Part shown: piece by piece, positions 44,745-53,801 of the stretch | Layout of the letters: every line of letters starts with the position of its first letter | Position numbering within the stretch: the stretch's first letter is position 1 | Source of the DNA: Parendozoicomonas sp. Alg238-R29 | GTDB taxonomy: Bacteria; Pseudomonadota; Gammaproteobacteria; Pseudomonadales; Endozoicomonadaceae | DNA length: 56,400 bases | Direction: 5' to 3' | Assembly (NCBI RefSeq): GCF_947331445.1 | Contig: NZ_CAMZOG010000023.1 | Span: 1 to 56,400, forward strand | Notes under the pieces: generated by a model | Seen by the model: only the letters and a program-made list of their open reading frames with translations | Database searches by the model: none | What the model was told of the DNA's origin: nothing | Position numbers and translations under genes: made by a program

Positions 44745-46409
44745 ATGTCTGATAGTCGAGTCTGGAAAGTACTCGTATTGAATGGCACTGAGGATGACTG
44801 TGCGGTTTGGTCGAGTACCTTAGAAAAGTCAGGTGGGGACTTTGAGTTCTCCTACCCGACTAGTCTCGACCAATATAAATCACTTCTGAACGAAAAAACT
44901 TTTGATCTTATTGTTGCCTACGACTTATCGGATCCAATTGTCGCTCCTGATAAGTCTTTGATTCATCAGAAAAACATCCAGCCCCAGACGCCTTTATTTA
45001 TTGTTTCATCTGAGTATTCATCTGCCACTGTCGTTAAATGGCTGAAAGCTGGTGCCTGTGATGTTGTTCCCCATGGCAACAAGGATCATATTGCTCTTGT
45101 CACTATGAGAGAGCTTAGTAGATCTTCTCATATGTCAACAAGTCTTTTCTCGGAAGAAGAAAAAGCAAACGACAGTGTGCGAGAAACTCTGGCGCAATTG
45201 CTTAGTACTCCAATGGGGAGTCGATCAGGAAAAACTTTCTTCATGATCGAAATACAAGACTGGGTTGGTTTAATCAGCAGGGTAGGAAAAGAAAAATCTT
45301 CCGTTATCCTGAAAGCCGTAACTGATATCATCCAACCTCACCTTGGTAATGACTCCCTGCTAGAAATCGTAGATGAAAAGTTTATTTACGCAATGGCAGA
45401 AGTTGGAGAAAAGCCTTCGGAAGAAATAGCACACGACATTACTCGTGGAATGGATCAGTTGTTTATTGATATTGATCAACACAGTTTACAAGTGGGAATC
45501 AGCATGGCTGTTGTACCGCTAGATTGCCCATTCGCAGATTATGAAGAATTGAATGCTCGTGCAAAAGAACTTTTACAGGAGGTTGAAGCTATGGGTGCGA
45601 ATAAATTCAAGGTGTTCTCACAGGCCGTTGTTATTGAGAAGCAAGCTACGGAAGGTGATTCCCATGCCCTTGTGCAGCATGCCCTTGATAACAACAGTTT
45701 CCAATTGTACTTCCAGCCTGTTGCCAGCTTGAGTGGTGATAAGGAAGAACATTACGACGTATTGCTGCGGATTATTGATCCTCAGGGCAAGAATGTATCT
45801 GCCGGTAAATTTATGGGGCCGATAGATCGTACGCCATTGGCTGAGAAAATTGATAAGTGGGTAATTCTGCACAGTATTAAGCGCTTGATTGAGCATAAGA
45901 AAAACGGTGGCGGCTCGCACTTGTTTATCCATTTAAGTGGAGCAACGATTCAGGACAACAAGTTCTTGCCCTGGTTGTTCCTGTTGTTGAAAAAGGCGGG
46001 TGTGGCACCAAGCTCTTTAATATTCCAGCTAGGCGAAGAAAACATTGCCCGATTTAAAGATCAGGCTCTGAAAATGCTGAAGGGATTCAATAAAATTGGT
46101 TGCAGAACCAGTATCAGCCATTTCGGTACCACTATGAATCCAATGCGTATCGCAGAAGAGCTGGAAACAGATTACATCAAACTAGATGGCAAGCTGACGG
46201 AGGCACTTTCCGGAGATGCCGAACAGGAACAACCAGTTCAGGAGATGATTGAAAAACTACAGGAACTGGGAAGGAAGACCATTGTACCTCAAATCGAAAA
46301 CCCGAATGTGATGACCAAGGTTTGGAGAACCGGAGCTGCTTATGTGCAGGGTTACTTCCTGCAGAAGCCAAAGCCTGATATGGACTATGACTTCAGTGCA
46401 GATGAGTAA
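44745..46409 (+). CDS. FimX-like degenerate GGDEF-EAL protein
   Basis: A 554-residue cytoplasmic protein with three parts. Residues 1-125 form a receiver-like domain (KVLVLNGTEDD, FDLIVAYDLSD, LFIVSSEYS), without a confident phospho-Asp. Residues about 155-295 form a GGDEF-like domain lacking the GGDEF motif. Residues about 310-545 form an EAL domain in which EAL is replaced by D338-V-L and later catalytic motifs are also altered (IFQLGEENI, DYIKLDGKL). It should bind but not make or break c-di-GMP. P. aeruginosa FimX has the same architecture with degenerate motifs and promotes pilus assembly. Its place between pilE and pilR strongly supports that role. Confidence 0.85.
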   Translation: MSDSRVWKVLVLNGTEDDCAVWSSTLEKSGGDFEFSYPTSLDQYKSLLNEKTFDLIVAYDLSDPIVAPDKSLIHQKNIQPQTPLFIVSSEYSSATVVKWLKAGACDVVPHGNKDHIALVTMRELSRSSHMSTSLFSEEEKANDSVRETLAQLLSTPMGSRSGKTFFMIEIQDWVGLISRVGKEKSSVILKAVTDIIQPHLGNDSLLEIVDEKFIYAMAEVGEKPSEEIAHDITRGMDQLFIDIDQHSLQVGISMAVVPLDCPFADYEELNARAKELLQEVEAMGANKFKVFSQAVVIEKQATEGDSHALVQHALDNNSFQLYFQPVASLSGDKEEHYDVLLRIIDPQGKNVSAGKFMGPIDRTPLAEKIDKWVILHSIKRLIEHKKNGGGSHLFIHLSGATIQDNKFLPWLFLLLKKAGVAPSSLIFQLGEENIARFKDQALKMLKGFNKIGCRTSISHFGTTMNPMRIAEELETDYIKLDGKLTEALSGDAEQEQPVQEMIEKLQELGRKTIVPQIENPNVMTKVWRTGAAYVQGYFLQKPKPDMDYDFSADE

Positions 46410-46451
46410 TGGGCAGGTGTCATCGCATCAGATCAGAGATGGAGTTATGCT

Positions 46452-47822
46452 CTATTCCTGCACTTCATGTTCGTCTAATTCAAGCTTCTTCAGTCGGTAT
46501 CGAAGAGCTCGAAATGTTATCCCCAGCTGTTTTGCAGCTGCCGTTCGATTCCAACGGGTGGCTTCAAGGGCTTGCAGAATGGCCTGTTTTTCTATTCCCT
46601 CAAGATAATCTTCCAGGCTGTCGAAACTTGCTGGTGGGGTTGCAACTATCTCTTCTTCCGTATTCTCAGAAGTTTGAATCCTGCTCTGGTTATTCAGGTA
46701 AAGGTCAGCTGGTTCAATAATATCCTCCTCACAAAGCGTAAATGCCCGTTCGAGAATATTTTCCAGTTCTCTTACATTTCCAGGGTAGTTATAACTTGAT
46801 AATGCCTGAATAGCTTCTTCAGATAACTCCGGAGGAGGAGTGTCGCATTCATCTCCCAACCTTGTAAGAAAGTATTTGGCCAGAAGAATAATGTCGTCAC
46901 CTCTATCCCGCAAGGGAGGAACTTTCAGCTCAATAACATTGATTCGGTAAAATAAATCCTGCCGGAAACGCTCTTCCTGAACTTCACGACTCAGGTCTCT
47001 GTGGGTAGCACTGAGAATTCTGATATCTACAGACACTTCCTGCTGACTGCCAACAGGGCGGATTTTCTTCTCTTGAATAGCTCTTAACAGTTTAACTTGC
47101 ATATGTAGAGGGAGGTCTGCCACTTCATCAAGAAACAAAGTGCCACCGTGAGCAGCTTGGAACAAACCTGTTTTGTCTGACACTGCACCGGTGAAGCTGC
47201 CTTTACGATGTCCGAAAAATTCACTTTCCATCAACTCGGAAGGTATTGCTCCGCAGTTGACGGCAATAAATGGCTGGTCATTGCGGGGGCCTTGCTCATG
47301 AATTATTCGGGCAACGATTTCTTTACCTGTTCCAGATTCACCATTGATATAAACGGGAGCTTGGCTGCGGGCTATTCGCACTATTTGCTTTTTCAGTGTT
47401 TGAATGGATGCTGAATTCCCCAGCATCTTTATTTTTGTTGCTCTGGTTTTTGTTTGGGACAGCTTCAGCGCCTGGTTCACCAGTTCTCGCAGACGAGGAA
47501 GTTCTACTGGTTTCGATACGAAGTCAAAAGCTCCGGCTTTTAATGAAGTAATTGCTGTATCCATGCTACCGTATGCTGTGATAACGGCCACAGGAGTTTC
47601 CGGGCAATGTTGCTGAATAAACTGGACCAGTTCTATACCGTTGCCATCAGGCAAGTTCATATCTGTCAGACACAGATCAAACTTCTGCTCTTCAAGAAAG
47701 TGTTCCGCTTCACCCACTGTGGCCGCAGCTTCCGTATCGAGTTTCATTCGGCCAAGGGTGATTTCCAGTAGTTCCCGGATATCCGGTTCATCATCAATAA
47801 TCAGAACGCGTGGAGGATTCAT
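46452..47822 (-). CDS. pilR: sigma-54-dependent response regulator PilR
   Basis: An NtrC-family activator of 456 residues. The receiver domain has D10, D11 and phospho-acceptor D54 (CLTDMNLPDG). The AAA+ domain has Walker A GESGTGKE (161-168) and the sigma-54 contact loop GSFTGA (208-213, a variant of GAFTGA). A Fis-type helix-turn-helix lies at the C-terminus (NRTAAAKQLGITFRALRYRL). It activates pilin transcription with RpoN in Pseudomonas. It is encoded after pilS with a 72-bp gap and convergent to the FimX-like gene. Confidence 0.95.
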   Translation of the reverse strand: MNPPRVLIIDDEPDIRELLEITLGRMKLDTEAAATVGEAEHFLEEQKFDLCLTDMNLPDGNGIELVQFIQQHCPETPVAVITAYGSMDTAITSLKAGAFDFVSKPVELPRLRELVNQALKLSQTKTRATKIKMLGNSASIQTLKKQIVRIARSQAPVYINGESGTGKEIVARIIHEQGPRNDQPFIAVNCGAIPSELMESEFFGHRKGSFTGAVSDKTGLFQAAHGGTLFLDEVADLPLHMQVKLLRAIQEKKIRPVGSQQEVSVDIRILSATHRDLSREVQEERFRQDLFYRINVIELKVPPLRDRGDDIILLAKYFLTRLGDECDTPPPELSEEAIQALSSYNYPGNVRELENILERAFTLCEEDIIEPADLYLNNQSRIQTSENTEEEIVATPPASFDSLEDYLEGIEKQAILQALEATRWNRTAAAKQLGITFRALRYRLKKLELDEHEVQE

Positions 47823-47894
47823 TCCGCTTCCCTTATTATTATTCCAATACAGCCAGAGCGCATGGGTATCCCGTTAGTAAATGATATGGTTATC

Positions 47895-49472
47895 TTATTC
47901 GATTCGTTTGTTTGGATGCGCAAACGAAATACGGAATGTGCATCCTGACTCTTTCCCTGAAGGAAGCAGTTCAAGACTTGCCTGATTGGCTTCACACAAT
48001 TCTCGGCTGATATATAACCCAAGCCCAGTACCGTTTTTATCTGTGGTAAAAAATGGATCAAAAATACTGTCGATCTGGTTGTCAGGAATACCGGGGCCCT
48101 GGTCGGTAATTTCCAGCCATGGATGCCCAGAAGGGCTGACTCCTGTTTGCAGTGTCAGCCATGCAGTACCGGTTTCCTGCATGCTGTACCGTAAGCCGTT
48201 CAGGCAAAGGTTCATGATCACTTGATGCAGTTGTTTGTTATCAAACCGAGCCATCAGTTCTTTGGTTGCTGGAGAAAAATAAATTTGCGGGTTATCAAAA
48301 CCAGTAAAGTGTTCTTCATGAACAAAGTGATTTATCCATGCATTTAAGTCTAGTAATTCTGGATTCCAGTTTTCCTTTCGGGAAAGCTGTAAAATCGTTT
48401 CGATAATGTCATTCATGCGCCGACTGTGTTTATGAACAATATTCAGCAGCTTCTGGTCGGCTTTATCAAGGTTTTCAGATTCAGACAGCAACTGGGCTGA
48501 ATGGCTGATGGCGCCAAGGGGGTTTCGTATCTCATGGGCAATACTGGCTGTCAGTTGTCCCAGGGCTGCCAGTTTCAGCTGCTGAGCATGTTGAGACATG
48601 GTGGCCTTATCATCGAGAAAGATCAGTACATAAACATCAGCGTCATAGGCCAGTCGGGTAAAATTGGGCTGCACATCTGGTGTATCTGGGGTTGCCCTGA
48701 AACTTTCCTGTCTGAGTAAAGGGTTATCCCGCCATTGCCAGTAAGCGGATTGCAGCTCGCTAGACAAAGACGAAAGATCGCCGGATGTTTGGCTGCAAGC
48801 CAGCATATGACTTGCGGACTCATTCATCATAACAACCTGATCCGGTTCACGCAGAACCACAATGCCGGTGCGCATATGCTGCATAATACTTAGGCTGAGT
48901 TTCTGTAGGTCAACTGCCCGATTTTGGTTCAGTTTTGCAGACTTCTCCGTATTTTTCAGACGAAGGTTATAGCTTTGCATCATGAGTGCGGTAACAAAAA
49001 ACAGAATACCTTTGAGTCCGGCGTCAATTTGCTGGGAGGTTTTCCCAATAGATCCTGTGTAATAATCAATAACCAGCAGAAAAATCGAAGCCATGGCTGC
49101 CAGCAAAATGCCTGTGCGCCCAGGGATTAGAATATTTCCAATAATAATGGGAACAAAAAGAAGGTTGGTCAGGCCGTTATCCTTATGGGTTCCCATAGTG
49201 AGAAGAATGCTCAGTAAAACGATATCCAGGAATGTAATGCCAAAGAGTGTAGTCTTTCCTGGGGGGGATCTGAAAAATATCAGAATACCCACAACCTGCA
49301 GCAGATAAACACTGCAGTACATCAATGCGTCGGTAGTACTGGCAGAGGCGAATAAACGTGGCGCTTCCGGCAGTATGACAATCAGAAAAAGAACAATTGC
49401 CAGCAGGAAACGGTAACTGTTGTAGAGGTTGTACACGCGATCAGGCAAAGGATGTTCGTGATCGGAGGACAT
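47895..49472 (-). CDS. pilS: sensor histidine kinase PilS
   Basis: Membrane kinase partner of PilR, about 525 residues. The first ~180 residues contain about six hydrophobic segments (RFLLAIVLFLIVILPEAPRL, TLFGITFLDIVLLSILL). A PAS-like stretch follows (MRTGIVVLREPDQVVMMNES), then the HisKA box with IAHEIRNPLGAIS and a HATPase domain (NLCLNGLRYS, DQGPGIPDN, GTGLGLYISRELC). The frame is open to 49541, but MSSDHEHPLPDRVYNLYNSY at 49472 matches PilS N-termini. The Shine-Dalgarno is weak. PilS senses pilin abundance in the inner membrane in Pseudomonas. Confidence 0.93.
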   Translation of the reverse strand: MSSDHEHPLPDRVYNLYNSYRFLLAIVLFLIVILPEAPRLFASASTTDALMYCSVYLLQVVGILIFFRSPPGKTTLFGITFLDIVLLSILLTMGTHKDNGLTNLLFVPIIIGNILIPGRTGILLAAMASIFLLVIDYYTGSIGKTSQQIDAGLKGILFFVTALMMQSYNLRLKNTEKSAKLNQNRAVDLQKLSLSIMQHMRTGIVVLREPDQVVMMNESASHMLACSQTSGDLSSLSSELQSAYWQWRDNPLLRQESFRATPDTPDVQPNFTRLAYDADVYVLIFLDDKATMSQHAQQLKLAALGQLTASIAHEIRNPLGAISHSAQLLSESENLDKADQKLLNIVHKHSRRMNDIIETILQLSRKENWNPELLDLNAWINHFVHEEHFTGFDNPQIYFSPATKELMARFDNKQLHQVIMNLCLNGLRYSMQETGTAWLTLQTGVSPSGHPWLEITDQGPGIPDNQIDSIFDPFFTTDKNGTGLGLYISRELCEANQASLELLPSGKESGCTFRISFAHPNKRIE

Positions 49473-49679
49473 AGAGTAAGGAGACAATATTCTTCTCTTC
49501 TTGCTTTTATACTGGTTATTGCTCTGGTGGATTCTACACATCCCCCTCGCCGCCGTGAACCACCGGATTTGCGAAGACGTCTACACCGTCACACTCAGTA
49601 GACCGTGTTTTAACACTGAAAATCAGGGCAAGAACTTATAGAATACTCAGCATTTGCATCTGACTCATTTGAGGTAATC

Positions 49680-51302
49680 ATGGCCGCGACTCTGCGCGTT
49701 GCCCTTGCACAGCTGAATTTGCTGGTAGGAGATATCGAGGGAAATGCCCGCCGAATCGTTGAAGCTGCCGAGGAGGCGAGCTCTCAGCACGGCGCTCATA
49801 TTATCGTCTTTCCTGAACTGACCCTGTGCGGATATCCGCCGGAAGATCTTTTACTGCGTCCGAGTCTTGATCTGCGTATTGAGAAGGCTTTGGATACTCT
49901 TGGCGAAGTGAGAGGTATTGATCTGGTTGTTGGTGTTCCTGTGCGAACTCACAGTGGGCTGGAAAATCAGGCCGTTGTTATTCGGGATGGAAACATTATT
50001 GCCAGTCATGCCAAGTGGCATCTACCCAATTACCGGGTGTTTGATGAAAAACGCTACTTCCATTCCGGAAGCTCCGCTGAAACATTTGACTGCTGTGGAG
50101 TGACTGTTGGTCTGACCGTCTGTGAAGATATCTGGTTCTCTGATCTTTCTGCAGAGCTGAAGGAAGAGGGCGCTGAAGTCGTTCTTAACCTGAATGCATC
50201 TCCGTTCCATGTCGATAAGCAGGATGAGCGTCATCAGGCTGTGAAAGAACGTTGCCTGGAAAACGATTTACCTGTTGTGTATGTGAACCAGGTGGGTGGT
50301 CAGGATGAGCTGGTCTTTGATGGTGGCTCTTTTGTAATGAACAAAGATGGGGAGATTGCGACATCTGCACCAACCCATGAGGAAAGTCTGCTTATCGCTG
50401 AATTTGATCAGCAGAGCGGCCTGTTTCTTCATAATGAAAAAGCGATGCTGAAGCCTCTGGAAGCCCGTATATACGACAGTCTTGTTCTTGGTGTGCGAGA
50501 TTACGTAAATAAAAATGGCTTTAAAGGTGTCGTCCTCGGCCTTTCCGGAGGCATTGATTCTGCGCTGACTCTGGCCGTCGCTGTTGATGCTTTGGGAGCT
50601 GATCGTGTAGAAGCGGTCATGATGCCGTTCCAGTACACAGCAGAAATCAGTAAAGAAGATGCAGCGGAAGAGGCTCACGCTTTGGGCGTCACCTATAAAG
50701 AGTTACCAATTAAAGGAATGTACGATGCCTTTATGGAAACTCTTGAGGATGAGTTCGCTGGCACTGGCCGTGATACCACAGAAGAAAACCTGCAGTCCCG
50801 CTGCCGCGGTGTGATCCTGATGGCGATATCCAACAAAAAAGGCTACATGGTTCTTACTACTGGCAACAAGAGTGAAATGGCCGTTGGCTACGCCACTCTT
50901 TATGGTGATATGGCCGGTGGCTTTGATGTGCTGAAAGATGTGCCGAAAACCATGGTGTTCCGCCTGTCAGAATACAGAAACACTCTTTCCTATGTGATTC
51001 CCCAGCGAGTGATTGACCGCCCGCCTTCCGCAGAGCTTGCACCAGATCAGGTTGATGAAGACAGTCTTCCACCTTACGACATTCTTGATGCCATTCTGGA
51101 GCTGTATATAGAACAGGATATGAGTGCGGAAGCCATTATTGATCAGGGTTACGAGCGAGAAGTTATTTACCGTATTCTGCGTTTGGTGGATGTTAACGAA
51201 TATAAACGCCGCCAGGCTCCGGTTGGTGTGCGTATTACCTCCAGAGGTTTTGGTAAAGATCGCCGTTACCCCATAACCAATGGTTGGCGTCCGGGTCTGT
51301 AA
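49680..51302 (+). CDS. nadE: glutamine-dependent NAD+ synthetase
   Basis: Converts nicotinate adenine dinucleotide to NAD+ using ammonia from glutamine; 540 residues. The N-terminal nitrilase-type amidase has its triad at E46 (FPELTLCGYPPEDLL), K112 (AKWHLPNYRVFDE) and C148 (TVCEDIW). The C-terminal synthetase has the PP-loop LGLSGGIDSALTLAVAVDAL and NKSEMAVGYATLYGDMAGGF. The two-domain form and size match QNS-type enzymes. GAGGT precedes the ATG. It is divergent from pilS and followed by an MBL-fold gene after 24 bp. Confidence 0.96.
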   Translation: MAATLRVALAQLNLLVGDIEGNARRIVEAAEEASSQHGAHIIVFPELTLCGYPPEDLLLRPSLDLRIEKALDTLGEVRGIDLVVGVPVRTHSGLENQAVVIRDGNIIASHAKWHLPNYRVFDEKRYFHSGSSAETFDCCGVTVGLTVCEDIWFSDLSAELKEEGAEVVLNLNASPFHVDKQDERHQAVKERCLENDLPVVYVNQVGGQDELVFDGGSFVMNKDGEIATSAPTHEESLLIAEFDQQSGLFLHNEKAMLKPLEARIYDSLVLGVRDYVNKNGFKGVVLGLSGGIDSALTLAVAVDALGADRVEAVMMPFQYTAEISKEDAAEEAHALGVTYKELPIKGMYDAFMETLEDEFAGTGRDTTEENLQSRCRGVILMAISNKKGYMVLTTGNKSEMAVGYATLYGDMAGGFDVLKDVPKTMVFRLSEYRNTLSYVIPQRVIDRPPSAELAPDQVDEDSLPPYDILDAILELYIEQDMSAEAIIDQGYEREVIYRILRLVDVNEYKRRQAPVGVRITSRGFGKDRRYPITNGWRPGL

Positions 51303-51326
51303 GACGGATTGTAAAAGGAAGTAAAC

Positions 51327-51974
51327 ATGACAGAACAGAGCCCAGCAATGATCAGGGATACATTTCCTGTAGGCCCTCTGCAGTGCAACTGCACAATTAT
51401 CGGTGACCCGATTACCAAGCGTGGCATCGTGATTGATCCCGGTGGTGATGCTGATGTGATTCTGGAAAAGGTGCAGTCTCATGGTTTAACCATTGTGGCT
51501 CTGATTCATACCCATGCTCATCTGGATCATTTCCTTGCCAGTGGTGAACTGAAGGAAAAAACCGGAGCACCTATTCACCTGCACAAGGAAGACAAATTCC
51601 TGTGGGATGCTCTGGAAACCCAGTGCAAAATGTTTGGGGTTCCTTACAAACCTGTTCCTGGCCCCGATGCGTGGCTGAAGGATGATGAAGCTTTACCTTG
51701 CTGTGATGGTGTGGCCATGCACACGCCAGGACACAGTCCAGGTTCCATGAGCTTTTGGTTTGGTGATGAAAAGCTGCTGGTGGCTGGTGATACATTGTTT
51801 CGTCGCTCGATTGGACGAACGGACCTTTGGGGTGGGGATTCAGCAACTATTGAAAAATCCATTCGCACAAGGTTGTACACCTTGGATGAAGAAGCTGTTG
51901 TAGTGGCAGGTCATGGGCCTGACACAACCATTGGCGAGGAAGTCCGTGAGAATATGGTAATCAGAGGCGTTTAA
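51327..51974 (+). CDS. metallo-beta-lactamase-fold hydrolase (YcbL/glyoxalase II-like)
   Basis: A 215-residue soluble metal hydrolase. The zinc motif is THAHLDH (H63, H65, D67, H68), with further ligands in MHTPGHSPGSM and VAGDTLFRRSIGRTDLWGG and a final GHGPDT. This pattern and the PLQCNCTIIGDP start resemble E. coli YcbL and type II glyoxalases, which hydrolyse S-D-lactoylglutathione. The substrate is not proven. AAGGAAG precedes the ATG; it is probably co-transcribed with nadE. Confidence 0.88.
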   Translation: MTEQSPAMIRDTFPVGPLQCNCTIIGDPITKRGIVIDPGGDADVILEKVQSHGLTIVALIHTHAHLDHFLASGELKEKTGAPIHLHKEDKFLWDALETQCKMFGVPYKPVPGPDAWLKDDEALPCCDGVAMHTPGHSPGSMSFWFGDEKLLVAGDTLFRRSIGRTDLWGGDSATIEKSIRTRLYTLDEEAVVVAGHGPDTTIGEEVRENMVIRGV

Positions 51975-52100
51975 CGGCCAGGCAGTTTCTGTCTATCTTC
52001 TCAGCGTGATTTGTACATTTTGTGACATATTGCGGCAAAAAAAAGTCGTAATATTGTGACTGTTTAGAATGTGATCAGCGAATGTTGCAAGGAGTTTTTC

Positions 52101-52751
52101 ATGCTGAAGAAGATTGCTGTGCTGGCTATAACCAGCGTTATTGTCGCTGGTTGCCAGAGCACAAACCCTTATACCGGTGAACAGCAAGCTGCCAAGTCCG
52201 CCAAGTACGGAGGTATCGGCGTTTTGGCCGGTGCGGTGATCGGTGCAGCAGCTAATGGTAAAGATGGCGCTTTAGCCGGTGCGGCTCTTGGAGGGTTGGC
52301 GGGTGCTGGCTACGGTGCTTATACCGACAAGCAAGAAGCTGCGCTGCGTGCTGAGTTGCAGGGGACTGGCGTTCAGATTGCTCGTTATGGTGATGATCTG
52401 AAACTGATTATGCCGGGCAGTATTACTTTTGACAGTAATGAATCCAGCATTAAAACCAGTTTTTATTCAGTCTTGAGTTCCGTTGCTCGAGTGATGAAGA
52501 ACTACGAAAAAAATCCTGTCGTCATCATCGGTCATACAGATTCCACCGGTAATGAACTGAAAACCAATATGCCTCTGTCTCAGGCGCGTGCGCAAAGTGT
52601 TGCCACTTACCTGATTCAGCAAGGGGTTCCGGCCAGCCGGATCACCCCCTATGGTGTTGGCTCAAGTCAGTCCATTGCAACTAATAAAACACCGGAAGGT
52701 CGTGCACAGAACCGCCGGGTGGAAATCGATCTGAAGCCACCCATGCAATAA
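52101..52751 (+). CDS. OmpA-family outer-membrane lipoprotein (YiaD-like)
   Basis: A 216-residue lipoprotein. The lipobox is VAGC with lipidated Cys18. A glycine-zipper segment at about 45-85 (GVLAGAVIGAAANGKDGALA, GGLAGAGYGAY) may associate with membranes. The OmpA C-terminal domain (about 110-212) binds peptidoglycan through VVIIGHTDSTG, LSQARAQSVATYL, VGSSQSIATN and GRAQNRRVEI. This is the YiaD architecture, linking the outer membrane to the cell wall. AAGGAG at 52089 supports the ATG at 52101. It has its own terminator. Confidence 0.93.
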   Translation: MLKKIAVLAITSVIVAGCQSTNPYTGEQQAAKSAKYGGIGVLAGAVIGAAANGKDGALAGAALGGLAGAGYGAYTDKQEAALRAELQGTGVQIARYGDDLKLIMPGSITFDSNESSIKTSFYSVLSSVARVMKNYEKNPVVIIGHTDSTGNELKTNMPLSQARAQSVATYLIQQGVPASRITPYGVGSSQSIATNKTPEGRAQNRRVEIDLKPPMQ

Positions 52752-52767
52752 CCCTCGCTTAGAACGA

Positions 52768-52800
52768 AAAACGGCCTGCATTTACAGGCCGTTTTTGCTT
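52768..52800. terminator. bidirectional terminator
   Basis: AAAACGGCCTG - CATTTA - CAGGCCGTTTT with T-rich ends on both strands, between the convergent OmpA-like and acyltransferase genes. Confidence 0.9.
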
Positions 52801-52830
52801 TTTGCATTATGTGGTTAAAGCGAAAAATGC

Positions 52831-53718
52831 TCAGTGCATTTCTTCTAATTTTTTATCTTTCTCTTCCCAGATATTGTTTACCCAGCACTGCATTTCAGCC
52901 CGGAACTCTCGGTCTTCCATGTAGTTCTTACCCACAAAGTCTTTAGGGATATCGATGGTTTCCATATGAACTTTGGCAGCAGGGCAGCGACCACACAGGA
53001 AATCCCAAAAATCCGGCACCTTGCCTTCATATTGAATAGTGATATTGAGCAGGTAAGGCATATTGTGCCCCATAGCTCCAATCACAAATCCAACACCACC
53101 GGATTTGGGTTTCAAAAGGTGATTATAAGGCGAATTCTGCCTTTTGTGTTTGGTTTCACTGAAGCGGGTGCCTTCAAGAAAGTTATAAATACAGACCGGG
53201 CGATCCTTAAACTTTTCGCAGGCCTTGCGGGTAGTTTCCAGATCCTGACCTTTCTTTTCAGGATGTTTTTTTAAGTAGGCTTTGGTATGACGCTGCATAA
53301 ACGGAAAATCCAGAGCCCACCAGCACAAACCAAGAATCGGCACCCAAATCAGTTCTTTCTTCAGGAAGAACTTCAGCTGTGGAGCGCGCCGGTTAAGTAA
53401 AACCTGAGCGAGAACGATATCCGCCCAGGACTGGTGATTACTGGTCACTAGATAGGAGCGATCCAGAGACAGGCTTTCAAACCCCGATGCTTCCAGTTTC
53501 ATGGGGCTGCACAGGTGCAGAATGCTGTGGTTAATACTGATCCAAAAGGATACGAGCTGGTCCAGGCCTTTGCTGCATAGGGTCTGGAAAGGTTTCACTG
53601 GTACGAGCGCTTTTATAAGCGCCAGTGAAAAAAGAACGACAGAAGTCAGTATCGTATTAAGTGCCAATAACAAGCTGGCGATTACACCTCGCAAAAGCGG
53701 CGGCAAAAAGCTAAGCAT
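52831..53718 (-). CDS. acyltransferase, YihG/PlsC-like
   Basis: A 295-residue inner-membrane 1-acyl-glycerol-3-phosphate-type acyltransferase. The N-terminus is a hydrophobic anchor (LLRGVIASLLLALNTILTSV then VLFSLALI). The catalytic HX4D is H95-QSWA-D100, the glycerophosphate motif is NFLEGTRFS, and LKPKSGGVGFVI follows. This matches E. coli YihG, a lysophosphatidic acyltransferase that tunes membrane phospholipid acyl composition. It is monocistronic and downstream of pta on the same strand, 83 bp away. Confidence 0.88.
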   Translation of the reverse strand: MLSFLPPLLRGVIASLLLALNTILTSVVLFSLALIKALVPVKPFQTLCSKGLDQLVSFWISINHSILHLCSPMKLEASGFESLSLDRSYLVTSNHQSWADIVLAQVLLNRRAPQLKFFLKKELIWVPILGLCWWALDFPFMQRHTKAYLKKHPEKKGQDLETTRKACEKFKDRPVCIYNFLEGTRFSETKHKRQNSPYNHLLKPKSGGVGFVIGAMGHNMPYLLNITIQYEGKVPDFWDFLCGRCPAAKVHMETIDIPKDFVGKNYMEDREFRAEMQCWVNNIWEEKDKKLEEMH

Positions 53719-53801
53719 GTATACCTCGTTATAATTTTCTCAGTCGTTTATTGTTTCAGACTTTGTTCTTATTATCTGATTACTTTTGTTACAGATCCAA
53801 G

